DNA of 7,176 bases from an uncultured Phascolarctobacterium sp. (GCA_900553055.1 USBV01000080.1:1-7176); one strand, 5' to 3'; counted from the first letter of the stretch, positions 1 to 6,260 are shown. The notes: generated by a model not told the origin, from the letters alone. Numbers and translations are program-made.

Positions 1-218
1 CTAAGGCCACTGCCAGCCTGCCCATTATCACCGGGCTTTATCGCAACTGGCCCCAACGCTTGCAGCACCTACAGCTGCGCCAGCAGCAAATATATAGCCA
101 GCAACTACTGCTCGAGCTGCGAGCCACGGAGCTTTGGAGCCTTTTACAGCTTAATCCCAGCCTAAACCGCTCCGGCAACGACTTTTTAACCTCCCCTGCA
201 TATGTCAAGCAGCCCTAA
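1..218 (+). CDS. C-terminal end of an unrecognised protein (partial, runs off the left edge)
   Basis: An open plus-strand frame enters from the left edge (first whole codon at position 3) and ends at a TAA at 216-218, giving the last 71 residues of a protein. I do not recognise the family. The piece is rich in Leu and Gln and reads like amphipathic helix (for example RLQHLQLRQQQ), followed by a Ser/Pro-containing tail ending in KQP. No membrane segment or catalytic motif is visible. Support for coding: about two thirds of its codons end in G or C, against AT-rich sequence just after the stop, and a hairpin terminator lies 77 bases downstream. It converges on the glutamate dehydrogenase gene. 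A second frame is also open over much of this stretch, so the call rests on third-position bias and the terminator. Function unknown. Confidence 0.6.
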   Translation, partial: KATASLPIITGLYRNWPQRLQHLQLRQQQIYSQQLLLELRATELWSLLQLNPSLNRSGNDFLTSPAYVKQP

Positions 219-266
219 AAGCGGCACACCGCTGGCTACCAATAATCACTATCGAAGCACCTTAAA

Positions 267-286
267 ATCGCAAATCATCGCAAATT
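267..286. repeat. Two tandem 10-bp units
   Basis: The unit ATCGCAAATC at 267-276 is followed directly by ATCGCAAATT at 277-286, a 9 of 10 match, and then by a partial GCAAA. It sits in the 125-base gap between the left-edge gene and glutamate dehydrogenase, just before the shared terminator. A 10-base period would place both copies on the same face of the helix, but two copies can arise by chance or slippage. No function is assigned. Confidence 0.4.
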
Positions 287-294
287 GCAAAAAG

Positions 295-337
295 AAAAGC
301 TCTGGCCATGCCAAACCAGCATAGTCAGAGCTTTTTT
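295..337. terminator. Bidirectional rho-independent terminator between convergent genes
   Basis: AAAAGCTCTG (295-304) pairs perfectly with CAGAGCTTTT (326-335). Inside it, ATGC (308-311) pairs with GCAT (319-322) around a 7-base loop. On the plus strand the stem runs into six T's and an AT-rich tail. On the minus strand it runs into a pyrimidine tract (the complement of AAAAAGAAAA). The minus-strand gene ends at 344 and the plus-strand gene at 218, so one hairpin can end both transcripts. Confidence 0.85.
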
Positions 338-343
338 ATTTAA

Positions 344-1579
344 TTAGAACATGCCACGAATCTTCATCGCCTCAACCAAGCTGGACAGTGCTACGATATA
401 GGCTGCAACACGCATATCCACACCATATTGCTCTGCCTTCGCATGCACTTCCTTAAAGGCTTTGATCATCATCGCAGTTTGTTTTTCAATGACCTCTTCT
501 TCAGTCCAGAAATAACGATACAGATTCTGTACCCATTCAAAATAGCTTACCGTTACGCCGCCGCCATTAGCCAAAATATCGGGCACTACGAATACTCCCT
601 TAGCATCAAGAATAGCATCTGCATCCGGAGTTGTGGGACCATTAGCTCCCTCGGCAATAATCGTAGCCTGCACTGCATCTGCATTCTCTGCCGTAATCTG
701 CAGCTCCATAGCACAGGGAGCCAGAACGGTAACATTCATAGCCAAAAGCTCGGCATTAGTAATAGCCTTGCTGCCAGGATAGCCCACAACACTGCCGGTT
801 TCTTTTACAAATTTATCTACATCGTAGCAATCGAAGCCATCAGGATTATAAATTGCACCAAAGACATCGCTCAAGGCCACAACCTTTACGCCGGCATTGC
901 AAAACAGCTTAGCAGTCCAGCTGCCCACATTGCCAAAGCCCTGCACTGCCGCAGTGGCATCGCTTGGAGCAATACCCTTTAGCTTCAAGGCCTCCAAGGC
1001 TGCTACAACAACACCGCGACCAGTAGCAGCAGTACGACCCAAGGAGCCACCTACAGCAATAGCCTTGCCCGTGATAAAGCCAGGCTCATATTGACCGGTG
1101 AGCTTGCTAAATTCATCCATCATCCAACCCATAATTTGAGCATTGGTGTTCATATCCGGGGCTGGGATATCACGCTTTTCACCAATAATGGGAGCAATTT
1201 TATCGATAAAGCCACGTGTTAAGGCTTCCAGCTCACGCTTAGAAAGCTTGGATGGGTCCACAATAATACCGCCCTTGCCACCGCCATAGGGCAAGCCGGC
1301 AACTGCGCATTTGCAGGTCATCCAAAAGGCTAGTGTCTTGACCTCGTCCATATTTACATTTTGATGATAGCGCACACCGCCCTTGGCAGGTCCTAAAATA
1401 GTGCTGTGTTGGCTACGATAGCCTGTAAACACCTTAGTCGTACCATCATCCATTTTCACAGGAATTGAAACCTCTAAAGTTCGTTCCGGGGTTGCAATAA
1501 TCTGTGCTGCACCTGCGTCCAGCTGCATTGCTTCAATTGCTTTATTCAGAGGAATTTGGGCCATTTCAAAAATATTCAT
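344..1579 (-). CDS. gdhA: Glutamate dehydrogenase, hexameric (Glu/Leu/Phe/Val dehydrogenase family)
   Basis: Cytoplasmic enzyme that interconverts glutamate and 2-oxoglutarate plus ammonia using a nicotinamide cofactor. The 411-residue length is normal for the small hexameric class. The N-terminal substrate domain carries K66 (PAKGG), K90 (MTCK) and catalytic K102 in GGGKGG, with the catalytic Asp at D142 in PAPDMNT. The 24, 12 and 40 residue spacings equal those of K89, K113, K125 and D165 in Clostridium symbiosum GDH. The Rossmann domain has GFGNVG at 214-219 and an acidic residue (D238) in SDVFGAIYNPDG, as in the RocG-like subgroup. NAD versus NADP preference cannot be settled by eye. The start at 1579 is chosen because AAAGGAGG lies 7 bases upstream and the protein then begins MNIFEMAQ, as the family does; the frame stays open to 1684 but that stretch holds the promoter. 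It is a single-gene unit with its own promoter and terminator. The role could be catabolic glutamate fermentation or ammonium assimilation. Confidence 0.96.
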   Translation of the reverse strand: MNIFEMAQIPLNKAIEAMQLDAGAAQIIATPERTLEVSIPVKMDDGTTKVFTGYRSQHSTILGPAKGGVRYHQNVNMDEVKTLAFWMTCKCAVAGLPYGGGKGGIIVDPSKLSKRELEALTRGFIDKIAPIIGEKRDIPAPDMNTNAQIMGWMMDEFSKLTGQYEPGFITGKAIAVGGSLGRTAATGRGVVVAALEALKLKGIAPSDATAAVQGFGNVGSWTAKLFCNAGVKVVALSDVFGAIYNPDGFDCYDVDKFVKETGSVVGYPGSKAITNAELLAMNVTVLAPCAMELQITAENADAVQATIIAEGANGPTTPDADAILDAKGVFVVPDILANGGGVTVSYFEWVQNLYRYFWTEEEVIEKQTAMMIKAFKEVHAKAEQYGVDMRVAAYIVALSSLVEAMKIRGMF

Positions 1580-1586
1580 AATCACG

Positions 1587-1594
1587 CCTCCTTT
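1587..1594 (-). promoter_or_regulatory. Ribosome binding site fixing the glutamate dehydrogenase start
   Basis: AAAGGAGG read on the minus strand, 7 bases before the ATG at 1577-1579. It decides for this ATG over the longer open frame, whose ATG at 1682-1684 has no comparable site and lies upstream of the likely transcription start. Confidence 0.85.
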
Positions 1595-1621
1595 GCAAGA
1601 CATTAGCCTTGTACTGTAATT

Positions 1622-1651
1622 ATTATAGCGTGTATACAGAATACTTGTAAA
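1622..1651 (-). promoter_or_regulatory. Sigma-70-type promoter for glutamate dehydrogenase
   Basis: On the minus strand, TTTACA (1646-1651, 5 of 6 to the -35 consensus) is separated by 18 bases from a perfect TATAAT (1622-1627). The predicted transcription start is near 1615, giving a leader of about 35 bases before the ATG. The spacer holds the 8-base palindrome TGTATACA, which could be a protein site or chance. Confidence 0.75.
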
Positions 1652-1683
1652 TAATTTTCTGCTAATTTCACAAATTTTTCTCA

Positions 1684-1713
1684 TTTATAGTGTAGACTAT
1701 TTCTTGATAGCAA
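1684..1713 (-). promoter_or_regulatory. Possible second, upstream promoter for glutamate dehydrogenase
   Basis: On the minus strand, TTGCTA (1708-1713) and TATAAA (1684-1689) are 18 bases apart. The match is weaker than the downstream promoter. The -35 and spacer lie inside the inverted repeat at 1692-1726, so a protein bound there could block it. AT-rich sequence makes chance matches common. Confidence 0.35.
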
Positions 1714-1726
1714 GCTATTAGTCTAC
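1692..1726. repeat. Inverted repeat upstream of the glutamate dehydrogenase promoter
   Basis: GTAGACTA (1692-1699) and TAGTCTAC (1719-1726) form a perfect 8-bp inverted repeat with a 19-base centre. The centre holds smaller dyads (CTTG/CAAG and ATAGC/GCTAT). It has no T-tract on either side like a terminator and lies about 40 bases upstream of the better -35 element, between the HD-protein terminator and the promoter. It may be an operator or a leader hairpin if transcription starts upstream. Confidence 0.5.
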
Positions 1727-1741
1727 CATAATAAAAGAAAA

Positions 1742-1766
1742 AAGGCAGCCCTGTATGAGCTGCCTT
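1742..1766 (-). terminator. Rho-independent terminator of the HD-domain gene
   Basis: On the minus strand AAGGCAGC (1759-1766) pairs perfectly with GCTGCCTT (1742-1749) around a 9-base loop, followed by a T-rich tail (TTTTCTTTTATTAT). It starts 14 bases after the HD-protein stop codon and separates that gene from glutamate dehydrogenase. Confidence 0.88.
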
Positions 1767-1779
1767 GAAGCAATTTACT

Positions 1780-2979
1780 TTATGAATTTAAAGGGAACTC
1801 GTCATAAACTCGCCCAAAATCAATGCCACCTATGACCTTATTCCTATATAGCTCTCTTATACTTCTTTCGCCCTCCTCCATATGCGGAGAGGTAATGCCA
1901 TAGCGGCGACTAAGCCAAACCTCTACGAAGGCAGCTAAATTATCGCAAGCTTTTAAAACGGTACCATCAATAGCGTGGAAGCCAGCGCTATTGTATTTTT
2001 CATTGATTTCTTCAATGGTCGTTGGTATGATCATGCCATCAACCTTAGCTCGATTGGTAAACTCATTTTGTGTATAGTAAAGGATATCCTCATGCCAGCT
2101 ATAGGGCAACAAGGGAAGGATTTTTTCAGCTACTAAGCGCTCTTCGATTCTCTTAATCAAATCATCCAAGCCTGGCACACTGCGTTTAACCGGACTCACG
2201 ATATCGCGCGTGAGCACCTCCGGCAAATCGTGAAACAAGCCGCAGAGGAAATCTCCCACAATGCGCTCGTCGCACGCACCTAGCTTCACTGCGCAAAAAT
2301 AACCCATAATAGCCACTAATAGAACATGTCCCATAACCGAAGTCTCGGGCACACGCGGGGACTGGGCCCAACGCTTTTGAAAACGCAGTTGACCGATAAG
2401 GTCGATGAATTTGCTGCTCTTACCCTTCAGTGCGAGTTTTTTCACGGCTGCCAAATCATAATGGTCCTCTAGCTCACTTTCGATAATAGCTTTGGTATCC
2501 TCGCTGCCATAAATACCCTCGTTAAAATGATAGATGATTTCAAATTCCCATTTGGTAGCCAAATAATGAGCAGCTCGCAGCAACTTCTTTTCCATGGGAC
2601 AATAGCTAGCATCCTCCAAATAGCGCTGCATGCTTTGCATAAACTCCTCCTGGATATCAGGAATACGACGCCGTAGCTCTCCATAAACCCAAGCATTGAG
2701 CTCCTTGCCATACACGCGCATCATCTCATGAAAAACAGTTGGTTTGATGTCAGTGAGCACATTGCGCTGCATAAACTCAAAAATTCCACCCTCAATCAGA
2801 CTGCGCCAATTAATCTTCGCACCGTGGTCATCCTCTTCATGGCGCGCCAAAACGTATACTATCATCATCTTATGGGCTTGCTTATCCAGCTCGGTAAAAC
2901 CCATGGGGCGAATATGCTCATTCCAGCGCTGAATATGCGCAGCTTCATACAAAAACTCTATAAAACTTTTCGTTAGCAT
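1780..2979 (-). CDS. YfbR-like HD-domain phosphohydrolase with a degenerate second HD domain
   Basis: A 399-residue soluble protein with no signal peptide or membrane segment. The C-terminal half (about 195-360) matches the YfbR 5'-deoxynucleotidase family of HD metal-dependent phosphohydrolases: R203-W204, H218, the dyad H250-D251 in LFHDLPEVLT, E254, D259 and D346 in LKACDNLA. R-to-His spacing of 15 equals that of E. coli YfbR (R18, H33). The metal and substrate residues all seem present, so hydrolysis of a nucleoside monophosphate or similar phosphate ester is likely; the true substrate is unknown. The N-terminal half (about 8-160) repeats the layout with R18-W19, H36 and D77, but E68-F69 replaces HD and H138 replaces the last Asp. 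That is roughly twice YfbR length (199 residues). The start at 2979 has AGGAGG 6 bases upstream; the frame is open to 3033 but that extension is Cys-rich and contains the likely promoter. It is a separate unit between two terminators. Confidence 0.85.
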   Translation of the reverse strand: MLTKSFIEFLYEAAHIQRWNEHIRPMGFTELDKQAHKMMIVYVLARHEEDDHGAKINWRSLIEGGIFEFMQRNVLTDIKPTVFHEMMRVYGKELNAWVYGELRRRIPDIQEEFMQSMQRYLEDASYCPMEKKLLRAAHYLATKWEFEIIYHFNEGIYGSEDTKAIIESELEDHYDLAAVKKLALKGKSSKFIDLIGQLRFQKRWAQSPRVPETSVMGHVLLVAIMGYFCAVKLGACDERIVGDFLCGLFHDLPEVLTRDIVSPVKRSVPGLDDLIKRIEERLVAEKILPLLPYSWHEDILYYTQNEFTNRAKVDGMIIPTTIEEINEKYNSAGFHAIDGTVLKACDNLAAFVEVWLSRRYGITSPHMEEGERSIRELYRNKVIGGIDFGRVYDEFPLNS

Positions 2980-2985
2980 GCTAGT

Positions 2986-2991
2986 CCTCCT
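2986..2991 (-). promoter_or_regulatory. Ribosome binding site fixing the HD-protein start
   Basis: AGGAGG on the minus strand, 6 bases before the ATG at 2977-2979. It favours this start over the open extension to 3033. Confidence 0.85.
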
Positions 2992-3013
2992 GTACATACA
3001 TCTACATATTTCT

Positions 3014-3019
3014 ATTGTA
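3014..3019 (-). promoter_or_regulatory. Possible -10 element of the HD-protein promoter
   Basis: TACAAT on the minus strand (5 of 6 to consensus), 34 bases before the start codon and just after the upstream terminator. No convincing -35 is present: the sequence 17 bases upstream is only a T-run. The hexamer overlaps a small dyad, TTGTA-G-TACAA, which could be an operator. A promoter is expected here because the upstream terminator is strong, but the exact site is uncertain. Confidence 0.35.
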
Positions 3020-3040
3020 CTACAAATGGACAAAAAGAAA

Positions 3041-3064
3041 AAGCAGGAACCGAAGTTCCTGCTT
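3041..3064 (-). terminator. Strong rho-independent terminator ending the ribosomal-protein cluster
   Basis: On the minus strand AAGCAGGAAC (3055-3064) and GTTCCTGCTT (3041-3050) form a perfect 10-bp stem closed by a TTCG loop (UUCG in RNA, an unusually stable tetraloop). A tail of TTTCTTTTT follows. It begins 16 bases after the rplQ stop codon. The next gene is not an energy-coupling factor or truA gene, so the cluster appears to end here. Confidence 0.93.
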
Positions 3065-3080
3065 CATTGTGCTCGATTTA

Positions 3081-3419
3081 TTAGATGAGCTCGATAATAG
3101 CCATTTCTGCAGCATCGCCGCGACGGGGACCTACTCTGTAAATACGAGTAAAGCCGCCTTGTCTGCCTTCATATTTCGGAGCGATTTCTTCAAACAGCTT
3201 CTTGGTAACAGTTTCGTCAACCAAAACTGCCAGAACCTGACGACGAGCATGCAGGTCATTGCGTTTTGCCAAAGTAATCAGTTGAGCGGATTGCTTAGCA
3301 ACTTCTTTAGCTTTGGTAACGGTGGTTTCGATTCTGCCATATTTGAAGAAGGAAGTTAAAATGCTGCGAAACAGAGCTTTACGGTTGCTGGAGTTACGAC
3401 CCAGTTTTCTGTATGCCAT
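3081..3419 (-). CDS. rplQ: 50S ribosomal protein L17
   Basis: Structural protein of the large ribosomal subunit. The 112-residue product begins [19 protein letters not shown], the family's hallmark N-terminus, and carries the conserved [14 protein letters not shown] stretch (about 27-40) and a C-terminal [17 protein letters not shown] strand. It is the short form typical of Bacillota, without the extended tail seen in some other groups. It follows rpoA by 19 bases, as in most bacteria, with AAGGGGG about 10 bases before the ATG, a slightly weaker and more distant site than its neighbours have. It is the last gene of the cluster; expression comes from upstream promoters outside the window. Confidence 0.98.
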   Translation of the reverse strand: MAYRKLGRNSSNRKALFRSILTSFFKYGRIETTVTKAKEVAKQSAQLITLAKRNDLHARRQVLAVLVDETVTKKLFEEIAPKYEGRQGGFTRIYRVGPRRGDAAEMAIIELI

Positions 3420-3438
3420 GTGCTTCTGACCCCCTTAA

Positions 3439-4401
3439 TTAGTCTTCATCAGTTTTGCGTAAGGACAATCCCAGATCGCTAAGTTTCTTCTTAACTTCAT
3501 CCAAGGATTTCTTACCCAGGTTACGAACCTTCATCATATCTTCTTCGGATTTTTGAGTCAATTCCTCAACGGTATTGATACCGGCACGACGCAAGCAGTT
3601 ATTGCTACGTACGGACAGGTCAAGATCGTCGATGGACATTGTAGCCGGTCCATTTTCAGGCTTTTCTTCAGCAGCAGCTTCGCTACCACCCTTCAGGGTA
3701 ATAGAGCCAGCTTCGGAATCACCAGTATGGAACAACTTGAGATAATCAATTAAGATGCCGGAAGCCATATTAACAGCTTCGTCAGGCATAATGCTACCAT
3801 CAGTCCAAACCTCCAAAGTCAGCTTGTCGTAGTTAGTAACATTACCTACGCGGGTATCATTAACAGCAAATTTTACTCTGGTAATAGGAGAGTAAATGGA
3901 ATCTACCGGAATGATGCCGATAGGTTGATCCGGCTGCTTATTCTTATCCGCAGGCACATAACCGAGGCCTTTATCAACATGGATTTCCATATTGAAAACT
4001 GCGTCATTATCCAAAGTCGCAATGTGCAGCTCAGGGTTCAAAATCTCTACATCGCTGTCAGCTATAATATTAGCTGCAGTTACCTCTTGCTCACCGGAGC
4101 ATTCAATGCGCAGGACTTTTTCCTCTTCGCCTTCCATTTTCAGGCACAATGCCTTGATGTTCAAAATGATGTCTGCAACATCTTCACGAACACCAGGAAT
4201 AGTAGCAAACTCATGCAGTACGCCGTCAATCTTGACATAAGTTACTGCGGCACCCGGCAGGGAGGACAGCAGTACACGACGCAGGCTGTTGCCCAGTGTA
4301 ATGCCATAGCCTCTCTCCAGCGGCTCCCAAACAAATTTGCCATAGCGACCATCTTCGCTGATCTCAGCTGTAACCATCTTAGGTTTTTCAATTTCAATCA
4401 T
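3439..4401 (-). CDS. rpoA: DNA-directed RNA polymerase subunit alpha
   Basis: The alpha subunit dimer is the scaffold for RNA polymerase assembly and contacts promoter UP elements and activators. The 320-residue length is normal (E. coli 329). The N-terminal domain (about 1-225) has the assembly motif [16 protein letters not shown] at 32-47. A short acidic, Ala/Glu-rich linker (about 229-243) leads to the C-terminal domain. That domain keeps the DNA-contacting residues R255, N258, C259, G286, K288 and S289, equivalent to E. coli R265, N268, C269, G296, K298 and S299 with a constant offset of 10. So UP-element binding should be retained. AAGGAGG lies 8 bases before the ATG. The gene sits between rpsD (70-base gap containing a small hairpin) and rplQ. 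Confidence 0.99.
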   Translation of the reverse strand: MIEIEKPKMVTAEISEDGRYGKFVWEPLERGYGITLGNSLRRVLLSSLPGAAVTYVKIDGVLHEFATIPGVREDVADIILNIKALCLKMEGEEEKVLRIECSGEQEVTAANIIADSDVEILNPELHIATLDNDAVFNMEIHVDKGLGYVPADKNKQPDQPIGIIPVDSIYSPITRVKFAVNDTRVGNVTNYDKLTLEVWTDGSIMPDEAVNMASGILIDYLKLFHTGDSEAGSITLKGGSEAAAEEKPENGPATMSIDDLDLSVRSNNCLRRAGINTVEELTQKSEEDMMKVRNLGKKSLDEVKKKLSDLGLSLRKTDED

Positions 4402-4422
4402 TCGGAAAGCCTCCTTCTTTCG

Positions 4423-4439
4423 CGTATTACCACAATACG
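4423..4439 (-). other. Small hairpin in the rpsD-rpoA gap
   Basis: CGTATT and AATACG form a perfect 6-bp stem around a 5-base loop, 21 bases before the rpoA start and just upstream of its ribosome binding site. It lacks a T-tract, so it is not a terminator. It lies in the only long gap (70 bases) of the cluster, where an RNA-processing or translational control element would fit. No known family is recognised. Confidence 0.4.
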
Positions 4440-4471
4440 TCTCTCAGTGGGTGGCACAAGATGTTCACTAA

Positions 4472-5065
4472 TTATTTAGAGTACAACTCAACGATGAAGT
4501 GCTCTTCGATAGGAACATCAATTTCCTCACGAGTCGGGAAACGGTCTACTTTGCCGCTCAGGTTAGCAGCATCCAGAACCAGCCAAGCCGGAACTGCTTT
4601 AGTAGCCAGAGTTTCGTCCATGCCTTTGAAATATTCTTTAGCACGGCTGTTTTCCATAACGGTAACAACGTCACCAGCTTTAACCAAAGCGGAAGGAATG
4701 TCCAGACGCTTGCCGTTAACAGCAATGTGGCCATGTCTTACGATTTGGCGAGCTTGACGGCGGGTGTTAGCCAAGCCCAGACGGAAAACAACGTTATCGA
4801 TTCTTCTTTCCAACAGGATCAACAGGTTTTCACCGGTGATGCCTTCCATTTTCTTAGCTTTATCATAGTAGCCACGGAATTGTTTTTCCAGGACACCATA
4901 GATAAATTTAGCTTTTTGTTTTTCAGTTAATTGAATGCCATACTCGCTTTTCTTTCTGTTTTGGCGTTTAGCTTGGCGTTTAGATTCCTTGCTAATGCCC
5001 AGAAATTGAGGAGCAAGACCTAAAGATCTGCATCTTTTCAGGACAGGCGTTCTATCAATTGCCAT
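4472..5065 (-). CDS. rpsD: 30S ribosomal protein S4
   Basis: Primary 16S rRNA-binding protein that nucleates small-subunit assembly and helps control decoding accuracy. The 197-residue product has the S4 N-terminal domain (about 1-86, with the conserved [15 protein letters not shown] block near 40-54), then the S4 RNA-binding fold (about 87-138, [11 protein letters not shown] through [15 protein letters not shown]), and ends in IVELYSK as usual. The N-terminus ([16 protein letters not shown]) has a single Cys (C12), so it is the zinc-free type. The start has GGAGGT 8 bases upstream. S4 often represses its own operon; no E. coli-style pseudoknot leader is evident before rpsM, where the gap is only 17 bases. 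The gap to rpsK is 16 bases. Confidence 0.98.
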   Translation of the reverse strand: MAIDRTPVLKRCRSLGLAPQFLGISKESKRQAKRQNRKKSEYGIQLTEKQKAKFIYGVLEKQFRGYYDKAKKMEGITGENLLILLERRIDNVVFRLGLANTRRQARQIVRHGHIAVNGKRLDIPSALVKAGDVVTVMENSRAKEYFKGMDETLATKAVPAWLVLDAANLSGKVDRFPTREEIDVPIEEHFIVELYSK

Positions 5066-5081
5066 CTATGTACACCTCCAA

Positions 5082-5474
5082 TTATACTCTTCTACGTTTC
5101 GGCGGACGGCAGCCGTTATGCGGAATGGGGGTTACGTCCTTAATGGAGTTAACTTCCAGACCTGCAGCTTGAAGTGCACGGATAGCAGCTTCACGACCTG
5201 CGCCGGGGCCTTTTACAAATACTTCAACATTTTTCAAGCCATGCTCCATAGCAGCTTTGGTTGCTTCTTCAGCAGCCATTTGTGCAGCAAACGGAGTGCT
5301 CTTACGGCTGCCACGGAAACCGAGGCCACCTGCGGAGGCCCAGCTCAAAACGTTACCTTCAGTATCGGAGATGGTAACAATAGTATTATTGAAGGTGGAG
5401 CGAATGTGTGCTACACCGTTAATGATATTTTTGCTAACTTTCTTTTTGTTGCGAACAACTTTCTTGCCAGCCAC
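5082..5474 (-). CDS. rpsK: 30S ribosomal protein S11 (GTG start)
   Basis: Platform protein of the small subunit, near the Shine-Dalgarno/anti-Shine-Dalgarno helix. The 130-residue length is normal. Family features: a basic N-terminus ([10 protein letters not shown]), [19 protein letters not shown] (19-37), the [14 protein letters not shown] stretch and the C-terminal [15 protein letters not shown] tail that binds rRNA. The start codon is GTG at 5472-5474. It is well supported: GGGAGGG lies 8 bases upstream, the encoded MAGKK is the expected N-terminus, and an in-frame TAG only seven codons upstream rules out a longer start. The 22-base gap to rpsM contains only the binding site. Confidence 0.98.
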   Translation of the reverse strand: MAGKKVVRNKKKVSKNIINGVAHIRSTFNNTIVTISDTEGNVLSWASAGGLGFRGSRKSTPFAAQMAAEEATKAAMEHGLKNVEVFVKGPGAGREAAIRALQAAGLEVNSIKDVTPIPHNGCRPPKRRRV

Positions 5475-5482
5475 TGGTTTAT

Positions 5483-5489
5483 CCCTCCC
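5483..5489 (-). promoter_or_regulatory. Ribosome binding site for the GTG start of rpsK
   Basis: GGGAGGG on the minus strand, 8 bases before the GTG. Together with the in-frame TAG at 5493-5495 it fixes the start codon. Confidence 0.8.
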
Positions 5490-5496
5490 TCGCTAA

Positions 5497-5865
5497 TTAT
5501 TTCTTTTTGCCTGCAATAGTACGTTTCGGACCTTTACGGGTGCGGGCATTGTTTTTAGTGTTTTGACCGCGTACGGGCAGACCCATACGATGTCTACGGC
5601 CACGATAGGAGCCAATTTCAATTAAGCGTTTGATGTTGAGGGATTCCTCACGGCGGAGGTCACCTTCTACTTTATAGTCGCTATCCAGAGTCTCACGAAT
5701 CTTGGAAACTTCTTCCTCGGTCAGATCACGAACGCGAGTGTCAGGATTAATACCAGTTTTAGCTAAGATTTCACGAGAGAGAGTCAGGCCGATACCATAA
5801 ATATACGGCAGTGCATACTCAATGCGTTTATCTCTCGGCAAATCGACACCAGAAATACGTGCCAT
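5497..5865 (-). CDS. rpsM: 30S ribosomal protein S13
   Basis: Head protein of the small subunit that forms intersubunit bridges with L5 and touches the P-site tRNA through its basic tail. The 122-residue product starts [19 protein letters not shown], has the helix-hairpin-helix-like segment around [14 protein letters not shown] (about 21-34), the [16 protein letters not shown] motif (about 86-101) and a Lys/Arg-rich tail ending GKKK. The Shine-Dalgarno is a full AGGAGGT 8 bases before the ATG. It follows rpmJ by 17 bases, in the order conserved across most bacteria. Confidence 0.98.
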   Translation of the reverse strand: MARISGVDLPRDKRIEYALPYIYGIGLTLSREILAKTGINPDTRVRDLTEEEVSKIRETLDSDYKVEGDLRREESLNIKRLIEIGSYRGRRHRMGLPVRGQNTKNNARTRKGPKRTIAGKKK

Positions 5866-5882
5866 TAATGTGCACCTCCTTC

Positions 5883-5999
<117 letters not shown>

Positions 6000-6026
6000 T
6001 TAAACCTCCTCTTTGCCTGTTTAGGG

Positions 6027-6245
6027 TTATTTATACCGATAAGTAATTCTTCCACGATTGAGGTCGTACGGAGTAAGCTCCACGGTAACCTTATCACCAG
6101 GCAAAATCTTGATGAAGTTCATACGAATCTTACCGGATATATGTGCTAGAATTACATGACCGTTTACCAGTTGTACCTGGAACATAGCATTGGGAAGTGC
6201 TTCAAGAATTGTGCCTTCAACTTCAATTACATCCTGTTTGGACAC
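6027..6245 (-). CDS. infA: Translation initiation factor IF-1 (GTG start)
   Basis: Binds the A-site region of the 30S subunit during initiation and works with IF-2 and IF-3. The 72-residue length is exactly typical. It forms a single S1-like OB fold: [20 protein letters not shown] (6-25), the conserved [24 protein letters not shown] region (30-53) and [17 protein letters not shown] at the end. The start codon is GTG at 6243-6245, supported by AAGGAGGT 6 bases upstream and the standard N-terminus. Its ribosome binding site begins with the stop codon of adk, so the two genes are probably translationally coupled. In many Bacillota map sits between adk and infA; here the gap is only 12 bases. Confidence 0.98.
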   Translation of the reverse strand: MSKQDVIEVEGTILEALPNAMFQVQLVNGHVILAHISGKIRMNFIKILPGDKVTVELTPYDLNRGRITYRYK

Positions 6246-6251
6246 TTCTTT

Positions 6252-6260
6252 ACCTCCTTA
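6252..6260 (-). promoter_or_regulatory. Ribosome binding site of infA overlapping the adk stop codon
   Basis: Read on the minus strand, TAAGGAGGT contains both the adk stop (TAA, 6258-6260) and a near-perfect Shine-Dalgarno (AAGGAGGT) 6 bases before the GTG of infA. Ribosomes ending adk would sit over this site, which suggests coupling. Confidence 0.85.

Noticed and set aside
220..233. AGCGG-CACA-CCGCT hairpin just after the left-edge stop codon as a terminator
   Set aside because: The stem is only 5 bp and no T-tract follows. The hairpin at 295-335 is a far better terminator.
428..982. 184-codon plus-strand open frame opposite glutamate dehydrogenase
   Set aside because: It is antisense to a gene with every catalytic residue intact, has no ribosome binding site and reads as low-complexity antisense translation.
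1580..1684. 35-residue N-terminal extension of glutamate dehydrogenase starting at 1684
   Set aside because: The stretch contains the promoter and lacks a Shine-Dalgarno at its ATG. It is Tyr/Ser/Arg-rich and unlike the family. The ATG at 1579 has an excellent site and the usual N-terminus.
2186..2711. Short minus-strand open frames inside the HD gene in other frames
   Set aside because: They overlap a continuous 399-codon gene whose motifs run through both regions, so they do not indicate a frameshift.
2980..3033. 18-residue N-terminal extension of the HD protein starting at 3033
   Set aside because: It is Cys-rich, contains the ribosome binding site and probable -10, and starts almost inside the tail of the upstream terminator.
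4402..4471. Internal promoter before rpoA
   Set aside because: The best pair on the minus strand (TTGTGC and TATTGT, 16 bases apart) matches consensus poorly at both boxes.
3925..4479. 184-codon plus-strand open frame opposite rpoA
   Set aside because: It is the antisense shadow of rpoA, with no family resemblance and no start signal.
5118..5519. Plus-strand open frames opposite rpsK, and similar ones opposite rpsD, infA and adk
   Set aside because: All lie antisense to conserved translation genes and have no binding sites or recognisable motifs.
5866..5882. E. coli-like S4 pseudoknot leader before rpsM
   Set aside because: Only 17 bases separate rpmJ and rpsM, filled by the Shine-Dalgarno. 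No nested pairing was found.
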